The notes: generated from the letters alone by a model not told the origin. Counted from the first letter of the stretch, positions 20,010-27,404 are shown. The stretch: DNA of 64,000 nt from Nitrosomonas nitrosa (GCF_003051105.1 NZ_QAOO01000001.1:124001-188000); one strand, 5' to 3'. Numbers and translations: made by a program.

Positions 20010-20294
20010 TCACCCTACTATTTTTAAAAAGTCTGAAAATGAAATTTTACCTGTTAAAAGAGAAATTAACCCGAGGAAGAAAATGATAACCACTGTTAGC
20101 ATGGTGATTCCGCCATATTTGAATCCGTTAAGGAAAGTTCCCCCTTTCACAATCTTTTCATGAACTTCTTCCAACATGACATTATTCTTGGCAATTTCAC
20201 TTTTAATTGAAACAATATCGTCTTCTATCATTTTAATTTTCCAATCTCTGTCGTTGACGTCTACGGGAGATAATGGACAGGGGGGCTTATCCAT
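20010..20294 (-). CDS. Small membrane protein with coiled coil
   Basis: A 94-residue phage protein: a charged helical N-terminal part (IEDDIVSIKSEIAKNNVMLEEVHEKI, likely coiled coil) followed by one transmembrane segment at about residues 62-84. This layout resembles XhlA-type or haemolysin-like lysis accessory proteins in general shape. Its start overlaps the stop of the upstream gene by one base, so they are co-translated. Holin-accessory function is an inference. Confidence 0.65.
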   Translation of the reverse strand: MDKPPCPLSPVDVNDRDWKIKMIEDDIVSIKSEIAKNNVMLEEVHEKIVKGGTFLNGFKYGGITMLTVVIIFFLGLISLLTGKISFSDFLKIVG

Positions 20295-20611
20295 TATTTT
20301 TCTCTAATCACAATTTGCTTAGTAAAATCATCGGTTTGCCCGAAGGTCGTATTTATTCTGCATGTTATGTTATAGGTATTTCCTGAATATCCCCCGCTCA
20401 CCAGTAATAATAATTGAGTGTTATCGGCGGTTAAGGAGGACTCATCGATTACTAAATCTGGATGAGTTTCAATCTCAAAACTTGATAGCTGTTCACCCTG
20501 AATTAAATAGTCCTCGCCATACCCTGTTTTATTTGTTTTTTGTGCAAAATCAAATACATAATAAAGAGATGCATCTGGGTCTTTCTCCCACTTTCTGGTT
20601 GCTTGTGACAT
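20294..20611 (-). CDS. Phage structural protein, fiTM-like domain
   Basis: A 105-residue protein in which KWEKDPDASLYYVFDF, then LSSFEIET, and a C-terminal SGGYSGNTYNITCRINTTFGQ match the Ig-like 'phage fiTM' domain found near capsid or tail genes of many siphoviruses. It probably decorates the virion. Upstream lies an AATAATAACAATAATAGG leader of the kind seen before other genes of this phage. Confidence 0.7.
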   Translation of the reverse strand: MSQATRKWEKDPDASLYYVFDFAQKTNKTGYGEDYLIQGEQLSSFEIETHPDLVIDESSLTADNTQLLLLVSGGYSGNTYNITCRINTTFGQTDDFTKQIVIREK

Positions 20612-20641
20612 TGATAATAATTCCTATTCCTATTATTGTTA

Positions 20642-20866
20642 TTATTCTATTGGATAAATGTAATCTCTTTTTTCCACTCCATAGTGCCAATACCTAGATT
20701 CGATTGGATAAACCCTACTTGATGGAATTTGGGTTGCGCGGAAAAATACACTACCGTCAAAGTCAAATATTGTTACCCCATTAATATCAAATGATGATTG
20801 AGTTAATAGCCCAGTGTCAAAATCAAATTGACTGTTACTTAATGCGGATAGATCACTATTTGCCAT
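20642..20866 (-). CDS. Hypothetical phage protein
   Basis: A 74-residue protein from ATG 20866, chosen because GGGAGAAA lies about nine bases upstream. It is rich in aromatic and beta-forming residues (FDFDTGLL, VTIFDFDGSVFF) and probably a small beta-sandwich associated with the neighbouring structural genes. I do not recognise a family. Confidence 0.55.
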   Translation of the reverse strand: MANSDLSALSNSQFDFDTGLLTQSSFDINGVTIFDFDGSVFFRATQIPSSRVYPIESRYWHYGVEKRDYIYPIE

Positions 20867-20948
20867 CGCTATTTCTCCCCCATGCCCAAAAAGTATTGAC
20901 ATTTGAGTAAGCGTTAGCAGACTTGGGACAACGATTATGCAGCATAAA

Positions 20949-21374
20949 TTATGCTTCTGTAATAGTTGAGGTGGTTTTGATTCTTGGGATAACCCCAGTT
21001 GTAATAGTTAAATTTGGAGATAAAGCCCCATGAAACAGAACGTTACCTGCACCTGATGGTAAATCACCGATAGCAGCATGGGTAATCGTATCACCTCCAG
21101 CTTGACATTCTGCAAATTCAATTGCAACAGCAGGGGAGGCTACATTGCCCGAAATATTCCAACCAGTTGGATCTCGGGTAACTGCTACCCTTGCATATCC
21201 GGTATAGGTAGCCTCATTGGCTGTTTGATTTCCACCTTCACCTGTTGAAGCAGTATGGAGTGACAAGTATAAATTGCCCGTTGGCGTGTTATGGTTTTCG
21301 GCAATTAGTGGAATAGCATTTCCATGAAATACTAACCCGAGAAGTTTTGATTCAAAATAAGATGACTTTGACAT
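20949..21374 (-). CDS. Phage tail fibre-type protein
   Basis: A 141-residue protein of the family seen next to head or tail-fibre genes of many siphoviruses: SYFESKLLGLVFHG, then GNLYLSLHTASTGEGG, YTGYARVAVTR, and GNVLFHGALSPNLTITTGVIPRI. These are usually annotated as tail fibre protein and likely form a small virion-surface beta-domain. A CATATAAATA promoter lies 34 bases upstream. Confidence 0.72.
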   Translation of the reverse strand: MSKSSYFESKLLGLVFHGNAIPLIAENHNTPTGNLYLSLHTASTGEGGNQTANEATYTGYARVAVTRDPTGWNISGNVASPAVAIEFAECQAGGDTITHAAIGDLPSGAGNVLFHGALSPNLTITTGVIPRIKTTSTITEA

Positions 21375-21407
21375 ATATGGCTTTTTAAAAAATAGTTAAT
21401 CTGTACA

Positions 21408-21419
21408 AGTATTTATATG
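21408..21419 (-). promoter_or_regulatory. CATATAAATA promoter-like motif
   Basis: Minus strand CATATAAATACT, 34 bases ahead of the gene starting at 21374. One of eight copies in the prophage; no TTGACA-like -35 was seen. Confidence 0.6.
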
Positions 21420-21436
21420 TTTTTTGTTGCCAAAAA

Positions 21437-21988
21437 TCAACAAAGGGGTATTGTTTTATTCATCCCTACCTTCATCATTTCTTCAAATTCTTCCAAGCAT
21501 AAATGTCGATCGGTATAGCCTAGTTTTTTTCCGGCCTCGTACCTTGCATTAAAGGCCGATTCTAAATCATCGAATCTGCCAATATATTGCTGTTTGCCCC
21601 TTATGCAGATGTCAACTCGAAATTTTCCCTTGTATATACTTATTCCAGGAATGCCAGTTTTATTGTTTATTCTTTTCTTTTGATTCCTTAAATTTTCGCC
21701 AATTGAAACTAATCTTAAATTGTCAAGTTTTTCGTTTTCGGTATCGCCGTCGATATGATCAACTACGTGATCAGGAGGTATTGGCCCAAATAACAATGTC
21801 CATATGATTCTGGTGGATGCGTAGGCGATTGAATCGATAACCACATTTTTTCTGGTGTCACCTTGATAATCGCTGAATTCATATGTGGCGATTTCACCCG
21901 TTCCTTTCCAGGTCAAAGCGCCTGTTCCTTTATCGTAATCTAATAATTCTTTTAGTTTTTCTCGGTTTGGCAAAGCTTTGAATTTCAT
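21437..21988 (-). CDS. HNH homing endonuclease with AP2-type domain
   Basis: A 183-residue free-standing homing endonuclease. The HNH core is VVDHIDGDTENEKLDNLRLV, in which His-Asn-Asn spacing is typical of phage HNH enzymes. The C-terminal part (GIPGISIYKGKFRVDICIRG, then YIGRFDDLESAFNARYEA) matches an AP2/ERF-like DNA-binding domain. Such enzymes cut phage genomes lacking the gene and so spread between related phages. A good AGGAG site precedes the start. Confidence 0.88.
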   Translation of the reverse strand: MKFKALPNREKLKELLDYDKGTGALTWKGTGEIATYEFSDYQGDTRKNVVIDSIAYASTRIIWTLLFGPIPPDHVVDHIDGDTENEKLDNLRLVSIGENLRNQKKRINNKTGIPGISIYKGKFRVDICIRGKQQYIGRFDDLESAFNARYEAGKKLGYTDRHLCLEEFEEMMKVGMNKTIPLC

Positions 21989-22011
21989 TTTTCTTCTCCT
22001 TTATTTGCCTA

Positions 22012-22023
22012 ATTATTTATATG
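22012..22023 (-). promoter_or_regulatory. CATATAAATA promoter-like motif
   Basis: Minus strand CATATAAATAAT, followed by TAG, 24 bases ahead of the HNH endonuclease start. It shares ATATAAATAATTAG exactly with the copies before the capsid and chaperone genes. Confidence 0.6.
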
Positions 22024-22055
22024 GCATATAAAGGAAAAAGGGAGGGGATGGAGGA

Positions 22056-22334
22056 TTAATCTTGATGGGGGGAGTAATTAGGATTTGGGCGTTCTATCTG
22101 TGCTATTTTTTCGCGGCTTCTACCGTAAGCTGTTGCCCCAAGTATCGCCCCGAAAGCAACATGAAATAGCCCACCTGAATGTAGGGTTATAGGTTGCCAC
22201 TGGTGGGTAATGTCACCCGAGTTATTCAATTGAAGAATTGACCAGAAGATTGGGAAAATTATGAAATCGAATACATTTATGACGAGATATGTTAAGGCGG
22301 CTAATGGTCGCCAAATTTTACGGATTGGCTGCAT
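22056..22334 (-). CDS. Holin (3TM type)
   Basis: A 92-residue membrane protein with two to three hydrophobic segments: about residues 10-35 (ALTYLVINVFDFIIFPIFW) and 52-72 (GGLFHVAFGAILGATAYG). The pattern R-x-W-R-P-L-A-A at the start and ITLHSGGLFHVAFGAI is typical of the 3TM phage holin family. It makes the inner-membrane lesion that times lysis. Its start codon sits directly behind a strong hairpin with a T-run that also holds the only plausible ribosome-binding site, so expression is likely attenuated. No endolysin gene is adjacent. Confidence 0.78.
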   Translation of the reverse strand: MQPIRKIWRPLAALTYLVINVFDFIIFPIFWSILQLNNSGDITHQWQPITLHSGGLFHVAFGAILGATAYGRSREKIAQIERPNPNYSPHQD

Positions 22335-22335
22335 A

Positions 22336-22368
22336 TAAAAAACCCCTTCCAGTTGGGGGGGAAGGGGT
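22336..22368 (-). terminator. Hairpin with T-run overlapping the holin ribosome-binding site
   Basis: On the minus strand a 9-bp stem ACCCCTTCC/GGAAGGGGT with a 9-base loop is followed by six T, then two bases, then the holin ATG at 22334. It has the form of an intrinsic terminator between a CATATAAATA promoter (22408-22419) and the holin. The 3' arm GGAAGGGG is also the only Shine-Dalgarno-like sequence for the gene. Confidence 0.65.
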
Positions 22369-22407
22369 ACGGGTAAAAGGAGAAGAATATATTTTTATTG
22401 TTATAAA

Positions 22408-22419
22408 TTTATTTATATG
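22408..22419 (-). promoter_or_regulatory. CATATAAATA promoter-like motif before the holin
   Basis: Minus strand CATATAAATAAA, 74 bases ahead of the holin start, upstream of the attenuator-like hairpin. Confidence 0.55.
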
Positions 22420-22438
22420 CAAGATTTTTTCATTAAAT

Positions 22439-22678
22439 TTAATTTTTAATTTTTGCCCTATGGCACAAAGATGACTTACTATATCCGATTGTTTTAGTGG
22501 CGCAAGCTCCTGCTAATCTCATTGCTCGCCTATCCTCAATTGTCAAATTATGATTCATTTCTTCTTGTTCATTTTTTAAAATTATTTCTTGATTTCTTTT
22601 CTCCAATATGATTTGCATAATCGGCTTACCTGTTAAGGTGGATTCCGTTAATAAGTAATCTAGACTTAATTCTTCCAT
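22439..22678 (-). CDS. Hypothetical phage protein
   Basis: A 79-residue charged, mainly helical protein with a good AAGGAG ribosome-binding site. It sits directly downstream of another unknown gene in the replication-side minus-strand block. The C-terminal CATKTIGYSKSSLCHRAKI is basic. I recognise no family. Confidence 0.6.
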   Translation of the reverse strand: MEELSLDYLLTESTLTGKPIMQIILEKRNQEIILKNEQEEMNHNLTIEDRRAMRLAGACATKTIGYSKSSLCHRAKIKN

Positions 22679-22696
22679 TTTTCTCCTTATAAAATT

Positions 22697-23167
22697 TTAA
22701 TCTTCATGCTCCAACAATTCCGCCAATGACAATTTTTTATCATTTGGATTATATTCTTTCTGCGGTAAATCCCTTACCTTTCCTATGCCAACATCTGGTA
22801 CTGCAAAAGGATCATATGGATCTTCAATCCCCCCATTAATACCTTGATGTTTAAGGTGTTTATATTTCTCGGGGATAGAATGACTATCCCCTTCATCGTC
22901 TTTAATCGAGGCTAAAAACTCTTTAAGATTAAAATCTGGTGGTAATTTTTCATTTAATTTTTCATCCCTAAAATTTTGACCTTTTGAGATTCGATTTAAG
23001 GCGTTATTTTTTTCTGGCAATGGTTTAGTATGGCCATTTTTTTCAATTGATTCTAGCGCGTCTAAAGAGTTCCCGCTATTTTCTTCTTTAATATCAATAA
23101 CATCCAGATGAATATATTCATTTTCAATATCTAACTTAATATCACCAATCACGGTTTCATTCTCCAA
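22697..23167 (-). CDS. Acidic phage protein whose original start was displaced
   Basis: A 156-residue acidic, probably partly disordered protein ending in KKLSLAELLEHED. No ATG begins the frame: the first usable codon is TTG at 23167, without a good ribosome-binding site. The frame is open further upstream and reads VIDFIDELENE, whose first residues resemble MIDF, the start of the upstream endonuclease ORF. Residues 23-41 (VIDIK to NSLDALESI) are duplicated at the N-terminus of that endonuclease. I infer that the gene once began at 23996 and lost its start to endonuclease insertion. Confidence 0.6.
   Translation of the reverse strand: MENETVIGDIKLDIENEYIHLDVIDIKEENSGNSLDALESIEKNGHTKPLPEKNNALNRISKGQNFRDEKLNEKLPPDFNLKEFLASIKDDEGDSHSIPEKYKHLKHQGINGGIEDPYDPFAVPDVGIGKVRDLPQKEYNPNDKKLSLAELLEHED
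23045..23101. repeat. 57-bp direct repeat, copy 1
   Basis: About 84% identical to 23940-23996, including 24 consecutive identical bases encoding NSLDALES. It lies inside the acidic-protein gene. Confidence 0.8.
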
Positions 23168-23180
23168 TTCATCAATAAAA

Positions 23181-23996
23181 TCAATAACTTGTTTTTTCTG
23201 CTTGTTTTTTGTTTATATAATATCTTCTGTTTCTTTCTTGTCTTAATCTTTTTTGATGTTCGATTCTTTCTGCTTCAGATACAAAAACTGAGCGAGGGTT
23301 AATATTCGTTGTAGTTTGATTTAATATAGGTTGCTTATTGCTTCTTATATATCTTTTGCTTCTATACTTTTTAACTCTTTCTCTGTTTAGTCTTTTTTGA
23401 TGTATAACCTTTTCTTCTTCAGAGGCAAACTTAGATTTATATTTCTTGTTTTTTGATTTAGTTTTCTTATTTTCTTTTGTTTGGCCTGCAGGCCATCTAT
23501 TCTTATCATGATATTCATTTTTCTTGTTGAGATAATCCTCGTCATTTTCCAAGTCAAAAAATTTTTGTAATAACGATTCACACAATAATGCTTGTTTAGT
23601 ATTTTCCCATGGTATTATTTCTTCTATCCTAAAATTATGATAACCCTTATCTAATTTAACTAGTTCCTTTACTAATTTTGAACTTGACCAATAGCCATAT
23701 TTTATCCCTTTACTTTTTCCCTTGATATATTTTTCTTTTGGCCTGAGTAACTCAGAAGGATGACAACCCTTCCTAGTGCGACAACCTATATACATCTTGC
23801 CAGTTATTTTATGACTTATACAATAAACATATGGGGTTGTATTCTCGCCTAAATTTTCCTCATTTTCTATTTGATCTTTTAAGAGACGATTAGGGGCGAT
23901 ATTTTCAATCAGTAATGTTATTACAAGCAATTTAAAAATAATCGATTCTAGCGCGTCTAAAGAGTTCTCATTATTTTCTATTTTAAAATCAATCAT
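23181..23996 (-). CDS. GIY-YIG homing endonuclease fused to captured N-terminus
   Basis: A 271-residue protein. The nuclease domain starts near residue 55 with a GIY-YIG variant YVYCISHKITGKMYIGCR, followed by GKSKG, SSKLVKELVKLD and a conserved CESLLQKFFDLEND helix, as in the two other GIY-YIG enzymes of this phage. It lacks their NUMOD3 repeats. Instead it has two copies of a basic motif (SEEEKVIHQKRLNRERVKKY and SEAERIEHQKRLRQERNRRY) likely to contact DNA. Residues 1-19 duplicate part of the downstream gene product. ATG 23996 follows the helicase-primase stop by one codon, with GGGGGA as ribosome-binding site. Confidence 0.8.
   Translation of the reverse strand: MIDFKIENNENSLDALESIIFKLLVITLLIENIAPNRLLKDQIENEENLGENTTPYVYCISHKITGKMYIGCRTRKGCHPSELLRPKEKYIKGKSKGIKYGYWSSSKLVKELVKLDKGYHNFRIEEIIPWENTKQALLCESLLQKFFDLENDEDYLNKKNEYHDKNRWPAGQTKENKKTKSKNKKYKSKFASEEEKVIHQKRLNRERVKKYRSKRYIRSNKQPILNQTTTNINPRSVFVSEAERIEHQKRLRQERNRRYYINKKQAEKTSY
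23940..23996. repeat. 57-bp direct repeat, copy 2
   Basis: The copy of 23045-23101 that forms the first 19 codons of the GIY-YIG gene. Confidence 0.8.
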
Positions 23997-26678
23997 TTAT
24001 CCCCCATTATTTTTAGGTTTAAACAAGTTAGGATTTTTATTTTTCATTATATTGACCAACCAGCCAACGCTAACAAAATGATTTTGGTTACATATCTCTT
24101 TGATTTTTTGGAGCTTTCTTTCAAATCCCGCAAAAGACCAATGCATGGAGTGGATCCGTTCAGGCGTATACCCATTCAAAAATAACACTCTAACCGTTTT
24201 CCAAAAATTACTATGTCCAGTGTCATCCTTGGTAAATAAATCTGAATATTTTCCGCTCATTAACTCATCTACTATCATTCCAATGTTGTTATTTCTAACT
24301 GGTGTTGGATTATATTTTTTAACTTCAATTTCTGGCACATAATCATCGGCTATGAATTGATCAATATCGATTCCCCCATCCCTATCAGTCCGGCCAATTC
24401 TTTTAAGTTTAAATTTCTTAACATTTTCCATTTTATAGGATGGGGCATAATATATTTGGGACGGATTCAATGAGGCCAAATCCACTTTATATTCTGGAAA
24501 TTCCGCTTGCACCATTTCAGCATATTTTTTTGCTACTTGACGATATAAGTCTGCATCCATTTGTTGCCCATTTTTTAAGCTTAATATCACTCTTAAACCG
24601 CCAGAATGGGTTGTATATATTGCTCCTACATGCTTGTTTTTATTGAAGTAATCTAAATAAGGATCGATTGGAATAAACACTCCATTAGCTTTATTTTCTT
24701 CAGTATTGTCGATATCCAAAACAATGAAGGTGGAGGAAATCATATCTTCCTTTTTCCTCCCCGTTCCACTGGTACTAAATGCACAAAATGAAGGGGCATG
24801 GTCTTTATTTTCGACTTGCACAGTTAAAGCCTTAAAAGTTTCAAATAGGCCATGATGAGGTATATAAGGAATATCAATACCTTCAGTGTCGAATTTTGTA
24901 GCGTAACCTTGAAAGGTATAGTCTGTTTTCAATTCCCTTATTTCTTCAAGTTTTTTATCTCTTCTGGCTTGCTTTAATTCCTCAATCAATATAGGGTTTC
25001 TAATGTCATCCCTTTCTTTATCTTTTTCCTTAATATATTTTTTATGTTCTTGTTTATCCTTGGCCTGGGCTTTGATATCCCGCAGCATTTTGAAACTGAA
25101 GGCTTCTGATTTGTCCCAATATTTTTGCAAATTTTGATGACAAAAATGGGGGAGTGTTCCATCCCTATATCTTTGCTCGAAATTATCGACAGTTTCAGCT
25201 TCTGGTAAATTTCTAGTAAAATCAGTCAAATCATGAAGAATCACCACATTACCTTTAGGGTAATTGTTGACGACATATGCCCTAACAGCCTCAGCCGCAT
25301 AAGTATCTAGGACAAATAAATATAACTCCATATTAGGTTGTAAATTGCGAAGAGCAGAACGGCCTAGGGTTTGCAAGTCAGCATCCAATCTTTGAAAACC
25401 TATAGCGGTCAATGGACTAATCCCGTTTTTTCGATAAAAATATTCATGCTCAAAATCATGACGGTAAGCATGGGCGCAAGCTATTTTAGTCCGGTCAGAA
25501 TACGAATTTAAGCCAGCGTTTTTAATCGAAATTTTATCTACGTTATCGGGTAGATATTTTTCATTACTGCTTTGGATGGTTACAATCGCCCCTTCCATAT
25601 TTTCCGAAATCCATTTTTTCAAGTATTCAATCGGGGGTTTGCCTGTCGTCTCATTAGGCGCAACCAGCCAATTGTTGGAAATCGGGGCGTTACCCTTAGA
25701 AAAAGGTACTATATAGATAGTAAATGGTATATCGTTTTTTGGGGGGTTGATACTTTCAGCAGTCACTCTTATCTTTCGGAGATGAAAGCCCAATCGGCGC
25801 ATTCTAATATATGCGTTTGATTTATCGAATTCCGAGCGTAGAATGGTGGTGTTGGGGGCAAATATAGTCTTTCTGGGTTGACGATGAAAGGTTAATTTAT
25901 ATTTCTTTTTATCGTCAAGGTCTTGACATTCCAGTTCATCCCATTTTTCCCTATCCACCACCCAATCAAAAGAGTTATATACCTGGTGCATAACATTTAA
26001 ATTCTCTTCAATATAATCATCATGTCTTAAGTTTGAGCAATGCTTAAAGATCGCTTTATAATCAAGTGGGTATTCTTCACTTTCCACCACTTCAATATAT
26101 TTTTTCAAAATGGGGAAATTGGAAGTTAAATTAAATGTAACACTATCATCGATATCGCTTAGATCGTCGATAAAGGTATGAGTAAAAAAAGACTTTCTAC
26201 CTTCATCCATCATGAAATAATGGATTGTGGATACTACGGTAAGGGTTGGCAATGTGCCTTTATTAATGAGTTCGGTTAAAGTAGTTCTAACGTTTTTAAC
26301 AGGCACACCATTATATTGATGATCGCTAAAAATAACAGCCGTTGGAATTTTTAATTTTTTAGCTTTCTTTTCAATCTCAATTGCAAGCTCTAAAGTGGGC
26401 GCAACTAATAAAACTTTAGGGTCAAAAGGTTCATCCTCAAGGATAGGAGCATAGTGTAAGTGTTGTATTTTTTGGAGTGTTAAAGTTGTTTTACCACACC
26501 CCATCGGAGACGGATCATATCCAGTTACGATAGATGGAGTATCATTGGGTGTTACACTCTCAGGGCATAAATCAAATAATGGGTTGTTGGTAAATCTGGA
26601 GGGGTTTAGGGTGGATTTTAATTTTTCTTGATTAAATCGGTCAATGTGTTCATCAATCATTTTTTCTATTTGTGCCAT
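23997..26678 (-). CDS. Fused SF2-type helicase and AEP-like primase
   Basis: An 893-residue replication protein. The N-terminal part has Walker A SPMGCGKTT at 57-65, motif Ia VLLVAPTLELA, a Walker B-like TFIDDLSDID, and a motif VI-like QTLGRSALR, indicating an SF2 helicase related in style to origin-binding helicases. A charged linker (KAQAKDKQEHKK onward) leads to a C-terminal domain. That domain's IVLDIDN near residue 654 and IYTTHSGGLRVILSL some 35 residues later resemble the DxD and S/T-x-H motifs of archaeo-eukaryotic primases. The order helicase then primase is the reverse of the commonest phage fusions. AAAAGGA precedes ATG 26678. It is transcribed away from the candidate origin. Confidence 0.75.
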   Translation of the reverse strand: MAQIEKMIDEHIDRFNQEKLKSTLNPSRFTNNPLFDLCPESVTPNDTPSIVTGYDPSPMGCGKTTLTLQKIQHLHYAPILEDEPFDPKVLLVAPTLELAIEIEKKAKKLKIPTAVIFSDHQYNGVPVKNVRTTLTELINKGTLPTLTVVSTIHYFMMDEGRKSFFTHTFIDDLSDIDDSVTFNLTSNFPILKKYIEVVESEEYPLDYKAIFKHCSNLRHDDYIEENLNVMHQVYNSFDWVVDREKWDELECQDLDDKKKYKLTFHRQPRKTIFAPNTTILRSEFDKSNAYIRMRRLGFHLRKIRVTAESINPPKNDIPFTIYIVPFSKGNAPISNNWLVAPNETTGKPPIEYLKKWISENMEGAIVTIQSSNEKYLPDNVDKISIKNAGLNSYSDRTKIACAHAYRHDFEHEYFYRKNGISPLTAIGFQRLDADLQTLGRSALRNLQPNMELYLFVLDTYAAEAVRAYVVNNYPKGNVVILHDLTDFTRNLPEAETVDNFEQRYRDGTLPHFCHQNLQKYWDKSEAFSFKMLRDIKAQAKDKQEHKKYIKEKDKERDDIRNPILIEELKQARRDKKLEEIRELKTDYTFQGYATKFDTEGIDIPYIPHHGLFETFKALTVQVENKDHAPSFCAFSTSGTGRKKEDMISSTFIVLDIDNTEENKANGVFIPIDPYLDYFNKNKHVGAIYTTHSGGLRVILSLKNGQQMDADLYRQVAKKYAEMVQAEFPEYKVDLASLNPSQIYYAPSYKMENVKKFKLKRIGRTDRDGGIDIDQFIADDYVPEIEVKKYNPTPVRNNNIGMIVDELMSGKYSDLFTKDDTGHSNFWKTVRVLFLNGYTPERIHSMHWSFAGFERKLQKIKEICNQNHFVSVGWLVNIMKNKNPNLFKPKNNGG

Positions 26679-26689
26679 TAATATTCCTT

Positions 26690-26734
26690 TTAAAGTTTAC
26701 CGCTTAATCGGGGAATGGCTTGGATGAGGCGCAT
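26690..26734 (-). CDS. Possible 14-residue leader peptide before the helicase-primase
   Basis: ATG 26734 opens a frame for MRLIQAIPRLSGKL, ending 11 bases before the helicase-primase start. There is no Shine-Dalgarno sequence, so translation is doubtful. It lies within the left arm of the palindromic element. Confidence 0.3.
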   Translation of the reverse strand: MRLIQAIPRLSGKL

Positions 26735-26807
26735 TAAAAATTAAAAGGAGAAATTATTAATGCATTCACATTCCCCAATGTATATCATCCAAGCCATGTT
26801 TTAAGCG
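26701..26807. repeat. Interrupted palindrome upstream of the helicase-primase
   Basis: Arms: CGCTTAA (26701) with TTAAGCG (26801), ATGGCTTGGATGA (26715) with its exact complement at 26785, GGGGAATG (26710) with CATTCCCC (26769), and GCATTAA (26731) with TTAATGC (26757). The GGGGAATG pair overlaps the longer arm, so alternative foldings are possible. GTTTAC flanks it on both sides as a direct repeat (26695 and 26807). The loop holds an AAAGGAG sequence. Confidence 0.7.
26760..26804 (+). CDS. Possible 14-residue peptide with good ribosome-binding site
   Basis: AAAAGGAG nine bases before ATG 26760 opens MHSHSPMYIIQAMF. Both the ribosome-binding site and ATG lie within the palindrome, so folding would hide or expose them. 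No gene follows closely on this strand. It may be a regulated leader or an accident. Confidence 0.35.
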   Translation: MHSHSPMYIIQAMF

Positions 26808-26820
26808 TTTACAAATCTAT

Positions 26821-26837
26821 TTATACTTTAAGTATAA
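26821..26837. promoter_or_regulatory. 17-bp perfect palindrome, operator-like
   Basis: TTATACTTTAAGTATAA is a perfect 8-1-8 palindrome. It overlaps a minus-strand GTATAAATAG (26817-26826) that could be the -10 region for the helicase-primase transcript, an arrangement typical of a repressor operator. Confidence 0.55.
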
Positions 26838-27119
26838 GTTACTTTTTTAAAATACCCCTTGTTTTTTTAAAATATTTGTGATTCAAAAATAAAATATTAT
26901 TCCTTCATATTTTATTTATATTTTATTTTCATTTTTCCTTAGAAGAATTTCTTATATAGAAAGCATTCTTTATCACTTTTTTTCATATAGAAAAATGATA
27001 TAGTGAAAAATCAATAGGTTATGATTTTAGATCGAATCATTAAATTTTCTTATGGATCATTAATGATGTATAGATGATTATCTATGGTTGGATTGGACGG
27101 GAAAGGAACTGTAGAAATG

Positions 27120-27158
27120 GAATTGAATTAGAATTGAAATAGAATTGAAATGGAATTG
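27120..27158. repeat. Four GAATTG iterons with 11-bp spacing
   Basis: GAATTG begins at 27120, 27131, 27142 and 27153, the first three within near-identical 11-bp units GAATTGAAWTR. Regular one-turn spacing next to large inverted repeats suggests an initiator-binding array. Confidence 0.7.
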
Positions 27159-27198
27159 TGCCAAACCGGAAAAGCGAATAATGGGGGGTTATATTTCC

Positions 27199-27231
27199 TC
27201 AAGGTTCAATCAAGGAACAATCAAGGAACAA
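27199..27231. repeat. Three tandem 11-bp repeats
   Basis: TCAAGGTTCAA followed by two exact TCAAGGAACAA units, inside the large inverted repeat. A second iteron set with the same 11-bp period. Confidence 0.7.
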
Positions 27232-27256
27232 TTAACGTAAGTTATTGATTTAATTT

Positions 27257-27335
27257 GGGAAAAAAAAAACCGCTCGAAAAAGGGGGGGTTTATATATATA
27301 ATAGGTCGGTAAAAATTAGCGGTTTTTTTTTTCCC
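27257..27335. repeat. 18-bp exact inverted repeat with A10/T10 tracts
   Basis: GGG-A10-CCGCT at 27257-27274 is the exact complement of AGCGG-T10-CCC at 27318-27335. With CCGCT/AGCGG stems and T10 tails it could terminate transcription in both directions, or act as an AT-rich unwinding element. Confidence 0.65.
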
Positions 27336-27351
27336 ATTAATAATCAAAGAC

Positions 27352-27404
27352 TTATATTACTTTAAAGGGTCAGGACAAACATTTAACCCTTTAAAGTAAT
27401 ATAA
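27352..27404. repeat. 19-bp exact inverted repeat
   Basis: TTATATTACTTTAAAGGGT at 27352-27370 and its exact complement at 27386-27404, with a 15-base spacer. The right arm runs directly into the outer inverted repeat, so cruciform alternatives are possible. Confidence 0.75.

Noticed and set aside
26695..26812. Reading the palindrome as a MITE with GTTTAC target duplication
   Set aside because: The direct repeat is only 6 bp, overlaps one inverted-repeat end, and no related transposase or second copy was seen; kept only as a possibility.
27257..27335. Simple bidirectional terminator as the sole explanation of the 18-bp inverted repeat
   Set aside because: The 43-base loop and nesting with other dyads and iterons fit an origin region better, although termination could be an added effect.
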